DNA of 8,194 nt, taken from Peptoniphilaceae bacterium (GTDB taxonomy: Bacteria > Bacillota > Clostridia > Tissierellales > Peptoniphilaceae). Where the stretch lies: assembly GCA_029983595.1 (NCBI GenBank), contig JASBZD010000054.1, forward strand, positions 1 to 8,194. Reading direction: 5' to 3'. Position 1 is the first letter of the stretch. The number at the start of each line of letters is the position of its first letter. Under the pieces are notes generated by a model. It had not been told where the DNA came from, did no database searches, and saw only the letters and a program-made list of their open reading frames with translations. Below are positions 1 to 5,732 of this stretch, one piece after another. The translations under genes were made by a program, and so were the position numbers.

Positions 1-626
1 TCGATTGCTTTTTCTACTTTTTCTAAAGCTTCTTCAGCTTTTTTATCCATTTCAGCTAAAGCATCTTTCATTTTATTTCTTAATTCTTCTTTATATTCTT
101 CGTCTTTAATAGATCCAAGATTGATTTTTACGTTATAGAATGCTCCTCTCATAGCAAGTCTAGCGTTTAGGATACCTACTCCTACGTCAGTGATTGCGTT
201 TGTGTTTCCGCGTTCGATTAATGCTTCAGTATATTCCATTAATTTAAGAGTTTTCATTCCTACTTCTAATGGTACATTAGCAGCGTTTTTATATTCTTCT
301 TGGATTTTAGCTGAACGAGCAGCTTTTTCTTCATCAGTTTCTTTAGGCATTTTAAATGCAGCCATTACACCGTTAAAAGAATTAGAGTCTCTATCGATAT
401 CTTCTACAAAATCTTCTTCTAATACTTTTAATTCATCAGCGATTTTTTGCATTTCTTCATGCACATCAGTATATTTGTCTGAAGCTACAGTAAGGTTAGC
501 TACCATTCCCATTAAAGCTGCGGCTTGAGCTGCTGCTAGAGCAGATACAGAACCACCACCTGGAGCTGGAGAGTTAGATGCAGTTTCAGCAACAAATTCT
601 TTTACAGTTAAATTTTTAAGTTCCAT
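1..626 (-). CDS. fchA: Formimidoyl-tetrahydrofolate cyclodeaminase, 3' end cut by window edge
   Basis: This is a stand-alone cyclodeaminase that deaminates 5-formimidoyl-THF to 5,10-methenyl-THF and ammonia in the cytoplasm, the step after FtcD in histidine breakdown. I read 208 complete codons from the ATG at 626 and the frame is still open at base 1. The family is about 210 residues, so only a few C-terminal residues should be missing. Family marks are the N-terminal glycine-rich segment SPAPGGGSVSAL (residues 19-30), the Ala-rich helix after it, DIDRDSNSF (77-85), and NTNAITDVGVG (141-151). The rest is helical and charged, as expected for this all-alpha fold. The start is supported by AGGAG five bases upstream. 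It is the third gene of a ftcD-fhs-fchA unit, 8 bp after fhs. In mammals this domain is fused to the formiminotransferase; here it is a separate gene. Confidence 0.93.
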   Translation of the reverse strand, partial: MELKNLTVKEFVAETASNSPAPGGGSVSALAAAQAAALMGMVANLTVASDKYTDVHEEMQKIADELKVLEEDFVEDIDRDSNSFNGVMAAFKMPKETDEEKAARSAKIQEEYKNAANVPLEVGMKTLKLMEYTEALIERGNTNAITDVGVGILNARLAMRGAFYNVKINLGSIKDEEYKEELRNKMKDALAEMDKKAEEALEKVEKAI

Positions 627-631
627 TATAT

Positions 632-636
632 CTCCT
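632..636 (-). promoter_or_regulatory. Ribosome binding site of fchA overlapping the fhs stop codon
   Basis: AGGAG on the minus strand lies five bases before the fchA ATG and overlaps the TAG stop codon of fhs (635-637). The overlap suggests translational coupling of the two genes, which is an inference. Confidence 0.7.
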
Positions 637-2311
637 AGAATAATCCGTACATTTTTCCGTCAGCATCAACGTCCATTTTATTAGCAGCTGGGATTTTTGG
701 AAGACCTGGCATAGTCATTACATCACCAGTTTCACAAACGATAAATCCTGCACCAGCTGAAACTCTTACAGTTTGAACGATAATTTCAAAATCAGTTGGA
801 GCTCCTACTGCATTTTTATCATCAGAGAATGAGAATTGAGTTTTAGCCATACAGATAGGCATTTTATCAAGTCCTAGTTCTTCTAATTTTTTAACTTGTT
901 TTTTTGCAGCTGGAGCAAATGTTACTTTAGATCCTCTGTAGATTTCTTTAACGATAGTTTCTACTTTTTCAGGGATAGAAAGTTCTACATCATATAATTG
1001 ATGGAATTCGTTAGGTTTATCACAAGCTTCAACTACTTTTTCAGCTAAATCTTTACAACCTTCTCCACCATTAGCCCATCCGTCAGAAAGAGCCATTGAA
1101 ACACCTGCTTGAGAACATAGTTCTTCTAATTTAGCAATTTCAGCTTCTGTATCGAAGATGAATTTGTTAATAGCAACAACTACGTTTACGCCGAATTTTT
1201 TAAGGTTTTCAATGTGACGTCCAAGGTTAGCAAATCCTTTTTCTAATGCTTCAACATTTTCTTCTTTTAGGTTATCTTTAGCTACACCACCGTGCATTTT
1301 TAAAGCTTTAATTGTTGCAACGATTACTACTGCATCAGGTTTTAAATCTCCAAATCTAGCTTTAATATCCATGAATTTTTCAGCACCAAGGTCAGCACCG
1401 AATCCTGCTTCTGTAACTAGGTAATCAGATATTTTTAGACCGAATTTTGTAGCTATTAAAGAGTTACATCCGTGAGCTATGTTAGCGAAAGGTCCACCAT
1501 GAATTAAAGCTGGAGTATGTTCTAAAGTTTGTACTAAGTTAGGTTTAATAGCATCTTTTAGAAGCATAGCTAAAGCCCCTTCAGCTTCAAGATCAGAAGC
1601 TGTAACAGGTTTTCCATCTAAATCATAAGCTACAATCATTTTACCAAGTCTTGCTTTTAAATCTTCTAAATCAGAAGCTAGACATAAAGCAGCCATAATT
1701 TCAGAAGCTACAGTAATCATGAAGTGATCTTCTCTTGTGAATCCTGAAGCTTTTCCACCTAAACCGATTACAACATTTCTTAAAGATCTGTCGTTCATAT
1801 CTAAAACTCTTTTCCAAACTATTTGTCTAGAATCAATTCTTAAAGAGTTTCCTTGGTGGATATGGTTGTCGATTAATGCAGATAAAAGGTTATTAGCTGC
1901 AGTCATAGCGTGAAGATCTCCAGTAAAGTGAAGGTTGATATCTTCCATTGGCACTACTTGAGAGTATCCACCACCTGCTGCTCCACCTTTAACACCAAAT
2001 ACAGGTCCTAAAGAAGGTTCTCTTAATGCTACTGCTGAGTTTTTTCCTATTTTATTAAGTCCTTGAGAAAGACCTATAGAAACAGTAGATTTACCTTCCC
2101 CAGCTGGAGTAGGAGAAATAGCGGTAACTAAAACTAATTTACCATCTTTATTACCTTCATATTTTTTTATAGCGTCTAAAGAGATTTTAGCTTTATATTT
2201 ACCATATAACTCAATATCGTCTTCACCTAAACCAATTCTTTTAGCTACTTCTATAATCGGCTCCATCTCAACGGAATTAGCAATTTCTATATCTGTTTTA
2301 ACTTCTGTCAT
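635..2311 (-). CDS. fhs: Formate--tetrahydrofolate ligase (10-formyl-THF synthetase)
   Basis: Cytoplasmic enzyme of 558 residues, the normal length for the monofunctional bacterial family (about 555-560). It joins formate and THF using ATP to give 10-formyl-THF and is reversible. The ATP-binding loop PTPAGEGKST is at residues 67-76, followed by REPSLGPVFG (97-106) and a Gly-rich stretch ending GGGYSQVVP (113-121), then DINLHFTGDLHA (124-135). All are hallmarks of this family. It sits between ftcD and fchA, 7 bp after ftcD, with its Shine-Dalgarno inside the last ftcD codons. Placement among formimino-THF enzymes suggests that it works in reverse during histidine degradation, converting 10-formyl-THF to formate with ATP gain. 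Such a route needs a cyclohydrolase (FolD type), which is not in the window. It may also serve general one-carbon supply. Identity is very secure; the direction of flux is inference. Confidence 0.97.
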   Translation of the reverse strand: MTEVKTDIEIANSVEMEPIIEVAKRIGLGEDDIELYGKYKAKISLDAIKKYEGNKDGKLVLVTAISPTPAGEGKSTVSIGLSQGLNKIGKNSAVALREPSLGPVFGVKGGAAGGGYSQVVPMEDINLHFTGDLHAMTAANNLLSALIDNHIHQGNSLRIDSRQIVWKRVLDMNDRSLRNVVIGLGGKASGFTREDHFMITVASEIMAALCLASDLEDLKARLGKMIVAYDLDGKPVTASDLEAEGALAMLLKDAIKPNLVQTLEHTPALIHGGPFANIAHGCNSLIATKFGLKISDYLVTEAGFGADLGAEKFMDIKARFGDLKPDAVVIVATIKALKMHGGVAKDNLKEENVEALEKGFANLGRHIENLKKFGVNVVVAINKFIFDTEAEIAKLEELCSQAGVSMALSDGWANGGEGCKDLAEKVVEACDKPNEFHQLYDVELSIPEKVETIVKEIYRGSKVTFAPAAKKQVKKLEELGLDKMPICMAKTQFSFSDDKNAVGAPTDFEIIVQTVRVSAGAGFIVCETGDVMTMPGLPKIPAANKMDVDADGKMYGLF

Positions 2312-2318
2312 TTATTTA

Positions 2319-3212
2319 TTACTCCTCTATTAATAATGTTTCGATAACTTGTTCAGTGTGGAAACTTTCAACTTGCATGTAGTATCCTAAAGATTCTACT
2401 AGAGCATCTAATGGAACCATACCGATAATTTCAGTTCCTACTACTGTAACTCCATATCTTTTAGCTTCTGATTTAACCATTTCTAAAGCTTGGTATAATC
2501 TAGTTTTTTCGTAGTTTACTAAGTTCATAGAAACTTGAGTTTGTTTTCTTTCTTCTAATGGAAGTCCGATAGCTTTAACAAATCTTAAACCACCACCGAT
2601 ATGTCTGATTTTTTTAGCTATTGCATCAGCAACTTCTACATTATCTGTATCAAGGTTTACGTTAAATGCTACAAGGTGGAATCTAGCCCCTACTGCAGTA
2701 GCTCCAGATTTTTCATTCATTTCTTGAGGACCGAAATCTGGTTTCCATTCATCTTCTTTAATTTTTTCAAAGAATCCTTCGTATTGACCTTTTCTTACTT
2801 TAGCAAGGTTTTGTCTTCCTGGGTTAGTTGCAGCATCTTCATATAGATATACTGGTACTCCAAGTTCTCCAATAGCTTTACCTACTTTGTTAGCATATTC
2901 TACACAGTCTTCTGTAGTAACTTCAGTAATTGGAATAAATGGAACAACGTCTACAGCTCCCATTCTTGGGTGTCCGCCTTCGTGAGTTGTCATATCAATT
3001 ACATCAATAGCTACTTTTACAGATTCGATAACTGCATCGATAATTGCATCAGGATCACCAATAACCTCAACAACAGTTCTGTTGTGATCTTTGTCTGGTT
3101 GGTAATCTACTAGTTTAACGCCTTCTTTAGCTCTAAAGCATTCAACAATTTTATCAACTTTTTCCATATCCCTACCTTCTGAATAGTTTGGGATACACAT
3201 TACTCTTTTCAT
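2319..3212 (-). CDS. ftcD: Glutamate formimidoyltransferase (single-domain)
   Basis: Transfers the formimino group from N-formimino-L-glutamate to THF, releasing glutamate. With the chosen start the protein has 297 residues, matching the formiminotransferase half of the bifunctional animal FTCD. The N-terminal subdomain begins CIPNYSEGRD (6-15), then DHNRTV (42-47), then THEGGHPRMGAVDVVPFIP (76-94). His81 in the HPRMG segment corresponds, from family knowledge, to the catalytic histidine. A C-terminal subdomain follows, with GGGLRFVKAIG and VSMNLVNYEKT. The frame is open 16 codons further upstream to an ATG at 3260. I prefer the ATG at 3212 because AAGGAGG precedes it and because family members start right before the CIPNYSEG motif. 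The longer form would also start inside the presumed promoter. It is the first gene of the minus-strand operon and is divergent from hutU. Confidence 0.95.
   Translation of the reverse strand: MKRVMCIPNYSEGRDMEKVDKIVECFRAKEGVKLVDYQPDKDHNRTVVEVIGDPDAIIDAVIESVKVAIDVIDMTTHEGGHPRMGAVDVVPFIPITEVTTEDCVEYANKVGKAIGELGVPVYLYEDAATNPGRQNLAKVRKGQYEGFFEKIKEDEWKPDFGPQEMNEKSGATAVGARFHLVAFNVNLDTDNVEVADAIAKKIRHIGGGLRFVKAIGLPLEERKQTQVSMNLVNYEKTRLYQALEMVKSEAKRYGVTVVGTEIIGMVPLDALVESLGYYMQVESFHTEQVIETLLIEE
2322..2327 (-). promoter_or_regulatory. Ribosome binding site of fhs inside the end of ftcD
   Basis: GAGGAG on the minus strand forms the last two sense codons (Glu-Glu) of ftcD, ten bases before the fhs ATG. 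Its position within the upstream coding sequence suggests that ftcD and fhs are co-translated. Confidence 0.65.
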
Positions 3213-3222
3213 TAAATCGATT

Positions 3223-3229
3223 CCTCCTT
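3223..3229 (-). promoter_or_regulatory. Ribosome binding site that fixes the ftcD start
   Basis: AAGGAGG on the minus strand lies ten bases before the ATG at 3212. It is inside the reading frame extension to 3260, and no comparable site precedes the upstream ATGs, so it decides for the shorter 297-residue protein. Confidence 0.75.
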
Positions 3230-3243
3230 GAAGTTTTGCATTT

Positions 3244-3276
3244 ATCATAACATTAAGCATATCTAAGAAACGTCAA
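3244..3276 (-). promoter_or_regulatory. Putative promoter of the ftcD-fhs-fchA operon
   Basis: On the minus strand there is TTGACG (3271-3276) and, downstream, a good -10 candidate TATGAT (3244-3249), but 21 bases apart, longer than the usual 17. A second -10 candidate TAATGT (3250-3255) is 15 bases from TTGACG. With TATGAT the transcript would start near 3237 and have a leader of about 25 bases. The poor spacing may mean that an activator helps. The -35 region coincides with the GACGTTT element described separately. Confidence 0.45.
3261..3274 (-). promoter_or_regulatory. GACGTTT-type candidate operator upstream of ftcD
   Basis: The minus-strand sequence GACGTTTCTTAGAT differs at one base in 14 from a site upstream of the NhaC-type gene (5620-5633). 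In both places the ACGTTT core ends 17-18 bases before a -10-like hexamer. The repeat is seen directly; that it is a regulator binding site is inference, and the regulator is unknown. Confidence 0.45.
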
Positions 3277-3316
3277 ATGCAAAATTACAGTTTTGACTGG
3301 TTTTTTAGTAGTTTTA

Positions 3317-3330
3317 TGCAAACGTTTAGT
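3317..3330 (+). promoter_or_regulatory. Possible cre (CcpA) site in the divergent hut promoter region
   Basis: TGCAAACGTTTAGT matches 11 of 14 positions of the cre consensus TGWAANCGNTNWCA, including the central CG. It sits between the two divergent promoters, where catabolite repression of histidine use would make sense. It could equally be another copy of the ACGTTT-core element found in these promoters, so assignment to CcpA is tentative. Confidence 0.35.
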
Positions 3331-3342
3331 CTTAATTGTAAA

Positions 3343-3357
3343 AAATGTCTAACATTT
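3343..3357. promoter_or_regulatory. Perfect inverted repeat AAATGT-N3-ACATTT, candidate operator
   Basis: AAATGTCTAACATTT has two perfect 6-base arms around a 3-base centre. It lies about 10 bases upstream of the proposed hutU -35 and has no U tract, so a terminator is unlikely. A dimeric regulator site is possible; which protein would bind is unknown. Confidence 0.35.
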
Positions 3358-3366
3358 CATTTTTTA

Positions 3367-3396
3367 TAGACTATTTAAAGACGTTTAACTTATAAA
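3367..3396 (+). promoter_or_regulatory. Putative hutU promoter with ACGTTT element in the spacer
   Basis: TAGACT (3367-3372, 4 of 6 matches to the -35 consensus) is followed after 18 bases by TATAAA (3391-3396, 5 of 6 matches to the -10). Transcription would begin near 3403, giving a leader of about 28 bases. The spacer contains GACGTTT (3380-3386), a core shared with the ftcD and NhaC upstream regions, so binding there would directly affect polymerase. Confidence 0.45.
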
Positions 3397-3418
3397 ATAA
3401 ATTCACGATAAAAATAAT

Positions 3419-3424
3419 AGGAGG
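3419..3424 (+). promoter_or_regulatory. Ribosome binding site of hutU
   Basis: AGGAGG lies six bases before the ATG at 3431. It is a strong site that supports this start. Confidence 0.75.
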
Positions 3425-3430
3425 CTTTTA

Positions 3431-5455
3431 ATGAAAAACACTAATGCTCAGGCTAAAGATTCTATGAGAATTAAATTAGAATTTACTGAACTTCCAAAAC
3501 AACCAGAATTTCAAAAAGGAATAAGAAGAGCTCCAGATAGAGGATTTAGACTTTCTCAACACCAAACTGAAGTATCTCTTAAAAACGCTTTAAGATATAT
3601 TCCTGAAGAGTTTCACGAAGAGTTAATTCCAGAGTTTTTAGAAGAACTAAAAACTAGAGGACGTATCTACGGATACAGATTTAGACCAGAAGGAAGAATA
3701 TACGGTAAACCAATTGACGAATACAAAGGTAACTGTATAGAAGGAAAAGCTATGCAAGTTATGATAGATAATAACTTAGACTTTGATGTAGCTTTATACC
3801 CTTACGAATTAGTAACTTATGGAGAAACAGGACAAGTTTGCTCTAACTGGATGCAATATCATCTAATTAAAAAATACCTAGAAAATATGACTGATGAACA
3901 AACTTTAGTTGTTGCTAGCGGTCACCCACTAGGTCTTTTTAAATCTAGAAAGAATTCTCCAAGAGTTATCATTACTAATGGTTTATTAATCGGCGAATAT
4001 GATAACCACAAAGATTGGGAAATCGCTGAAGAAATGGGTGTTACAAACTACGGACAAATGACTGCTGGTGGATGGATGTACATCGGACCTCAAGGTATCG
4101 TTCACGGTACTTTCAACACTCTTCTAAACGCTGGAAGATTAAAACTTGGTTTAGCTGAAGATGATAACTTAGCTGGTAAATTATTTATCTCTTCTGGTTT
4201 AGGCGGTATGTCAGGAGCTCAAGGTAAAGCTGCTGATATAGCTGGTGCTGTTTCTATTATCGCTGAAGTTGATAAATCTAGAGTTGATACTAGAATGGAA
4301 CAAGGATGGATTTCTAAACTTGCTGAAACTCCAGAAGAAGCTGTTAAAATGGCTGAAGAAGCTAAAAAAGAAGGTATCGCAAGATCTATCGCTTACTATG
4401 GTAACATCGTTGATCTATTAGAATATGTAGTAGAAAACAACATAGAAGTTGAACTTCTTTCTGACCAAACTTCTTGCCATAACGTATATGATGGTGGATA
4501 TTGTCCAGTAGGAATTTCTTTTGAAGAAAGAACTAGAATGCTTGCTGAAGATAAAGAAAAATTCCACGAACTAGTAGATGAAACTCTAGCTAGACACTAC
4601 AAAGCTATTAAAACACTTACTGAAAGAGGAACTTATTTCTTTGATTATGGTAACTCATTTATGAAATCTGTATACGATTCAGGAATTAAAGAAATTTCTA
4701 AAAACGGCGTAGACGATAAAGACGGATTTATTTGGCCTTCATATGTAGAAGATATTATGGGACCATTACTATTTGACTATGGATATGGACCATTTAGATG
4801 GGTATGTCTATCAGGTAAACACGAAGATTTAGTAGCTACTGATAAAGCAGCTATGGAAGCTATCGACCCTAACAGAAGATACCAAGATAGAGATAACTAC
4901 AACTGGATTAAAGATGCTGAAAAGAACCAATTAGTAGTTGGTACTCAAGCTAGAATTCTATACCAAGACGAAGAAGGACGTGTAAATATCGCTCTTGCAT
5001 TTAACAAATTAGTAAGAGAAGGAAAAATCGGTCCTGTAATGATGGGTAGAGACCACCACGACGTATCTGGTACTGACTCTCCATTTAGAGAAACTTCTAA
5101 TATCTATGACGGTTCTAACGTAACTGCTGATATGGCTACTCAATGTTATGCCGGAAACGCTGCTCGTGGTATGAGTTTAATCGCTTTACACAACGGTGGT
5201 GGTGTAGGTATTGGTAAATCTATAAACGGTGGATTTGGACTAGTTCTAGATGGTTCTGAAAGAGTAGATGAAATTATTAAATTATCACTTTCTTGGGACG
5301 TAATGAGTGGTGTAGCTAGAAGATCATGGGCTAGAAACGAAAACGCTATTGAAACTTCTATTGCTTATAACCAAAGAGAAGAAAAAGATCAAATCACTAT
5401 TCCTTATTTAGCAGATGAAGATTTAGTTAAATCATCTGTAGCAAAATTATTCTAA
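3431..5455 (+). CDS. hutU: Urocanate hydratase (urocanase), long form
   Basis: Converts urocanate to 4-imidazolone-5-propionate, the second step of histidine degradation, using tightly bound NAD+ as an electrophile. The protein has 674 residues, longer than the roughly 555-residue proteobacterial and Bacillus enzyme but in the range known for streptococcal-type urocanases. Motifs in order: YGETGQVCSNWMQYHLIK (130-147), ASGHPLGLF (162-170), TAGGWMYIGPQGIVHGT (211-227), the glycine-rich NAD segment GLGGMSGAQGKAA (256-268), DQTSCHNVYDGGYCPVG (345-361), and YGPFRWVCLSG (452-462), in which Cys459 matches the conserved active-site-region cysteine of the FRWVCxSG motif. The C-terminal part has MMGRDHHDVSG and HNGGGVGIGKS, also typical. 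The extra length is spread over the N-terminal region and insertions. It is divergent from ftcD and is a single-gene transcript by layout, closed by a hairpin at 5488-5528. Confidence 0.97.
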   Translation: MKNTNAQAKDSMRIKLEFTELPKQPEFQKGIRRAPDRGFRLSQHQTEVSLKNALRYIPEEFHEELIPEFLEELKTRGRIYGYRFRPEGRIYGKPIDEYKGNCIEGKAMQVMIDNNLDFDVALYPYELVTYGETGQVCSNWMQYHLIKKYLENMTDEQTLVVASGHPLGLFKSRKNSPRVIITNGLLIGEYDNHKDWEIAEEMGVTNYGQMTAGGWMYIGPQGIVHGTFNTLLNAGRLKLGLAEDDNLAGKLFISSGLGGMSGAQGKAADIAGAVSIIAEVDKSRVDTRMEQGWISKLAETPEEAVKMAEEAKKEGIARSIAYYGNIVDLLEYVVENNIEVELLSDQTSCHNVYDGGYCPVGISFEERTRMLAEDKEKFHELVDETLARHYKAIKTLTERGTYFFDYGNSFMKSVYDSGIKEISKNGVDDKDGFIWPSYVEDIMGPLLFDYGYGPFRWVCLSGKHEDLVATDKAAMEAIDPNRRYQDRDNYNWIKDAEKNQLVVGTQARILYQDEEGRVNIALAFNKLVREGKIGPVMMGRDHHDVSGTDSPFRETSNIYDGSNVTADMATQCYAGNAARGMSLIALHNGGGVGIGKSINGGFGLVLDGSERVDEIIKLSLSWDVMSGVARRSWARNENAIETSIAYNQREEKDQITIPYLADEDLVKSSVAKLF

Positions 5456-5487
5456 TAATTTAAATTTTAGAATTAATTACTCCTTTT

Positions 5488-5528
5488 AAGACTGCATTTA
5501 GGCATTATGCCTAAAGCAGTCTTTTTTT
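5488..5528 (+). terminator. Strong rho-independent terminator after hutU
   Basis: An 8-bp outer stem (AAGACTGC at 5488-5495 with GCAGTCTT at 5516-5523) and an 8-bp inner stem (TTTAGGCA at 5497-5504 with TGCCTAAA at 5508-5515) are separated by one bulged A and closed by a TTA loop. A run of seven T (5522-5528) partly overlaps the stem. It isolates hutU from the antiporter gene. Confidence 0.92.
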
Positions 5529-5619
5529 ACTACTTTATTTTTAAAAATAGCTTAAAACTAATACTTAAAAAAATATTATAAAAACAAAAATATATTTCTC
5601 TAAATTAGTCGCTTTATTA

Positions 5620-5633
5620 GACGTTTTTTAGAT
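5620..5633 (+). promoter_or_regulatory. GACGTTT-type candidate operator upstream of the NhaC-family gene
   Basis: GACGTTTTTTAGAT matches 13 of 14 bases of the ftcD upstream element on the opposite strand (3261-3274). It occupies the -35 zone of the likely promoter. The shared element links the antiporter gene to the hut genes in regulation, which is inference from sequence similarity. Confidence 0.45.
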
Positions 5634-5643
5634 GAATTAGGAA

Positions 5644-5649
5644 TACTAT
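5644..5649 (+). promoter_or_regulatory. Putative -10 box of the NhaC-family gene
   Basis: TACTAT (5 of 6 matches to TATAAT) has no good -35 at normal spacing; 17 bases upstream is ACGTTT, inside the shared element. TTAGAC (5617-5622) is 21 bases away. Transcription from here would give a leader of nearly 80 bases. A TATCAT at 5703-5708 is an alternative but lies too near the ribosome binding site to be attractive. Confidence 0.35.
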
Positions 5650-5657
5650 CTAGTTGA

Positions 5658-5671
5658 TAAAAACGTTTCCA
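5658..5671 (+). promoter_or_regulatory. Possible cre (CcpA) site in the NhaC-family gene leader
   Basis: TAAAAACGTTTCCA matches 12 of 14 cre consensus positions, including the central CG and the terminal CA. It would sit at the start of the transcript from the -10 at 5644, a usual place for a repressing site. It also contains the ACGTTT core, so it may belong to the same motif series as the other sites. Confidence 0.4.
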
Positions 5672-5732
5672 TTCCTGGCCAGATTGAAGACAATTTTACC
5701 AATATCATATTTAATTTTTAAGAGGTATAACT

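Noticed and set aside
190..528. Open frame of 112 codons on the plus strand
   Set aside because: It lies wholly antisense to fchA, has a Ser-rich low-complexity composition typical of a mirror of coding DNA, and no ribosome binding site.
2601..2846. Open frame of 81 codons on the plus strand
   Set aside because: It is antisense to ftcD with a Phe/Ser/Cys-rich translation and no homology signs; ftcD is unambiguous.
3213..3260. Sixteen-codon N-terminal extension of ftcD
   Set aside because: The AAGGAGG site and family start lie at 3212, and the extension would cover the leader and part of the presumed promoter.
5639..5676. Inverted repeat AGGAAT...ATTCCT in the NhaC-type gene leader, possible riboswitch or attenuator
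   Set aside because: Arms of only six A/T-biased bases around a 26-base loop, with no U tract or recognisable riboswitch core.
5675..5682. Palindrome CTGGCCAG in the NhaC-type gene leader
   Set aside because: Unusually GC-rich for the region, but a single 8-bp palindrome without a partner site gives no basis for a functional call.
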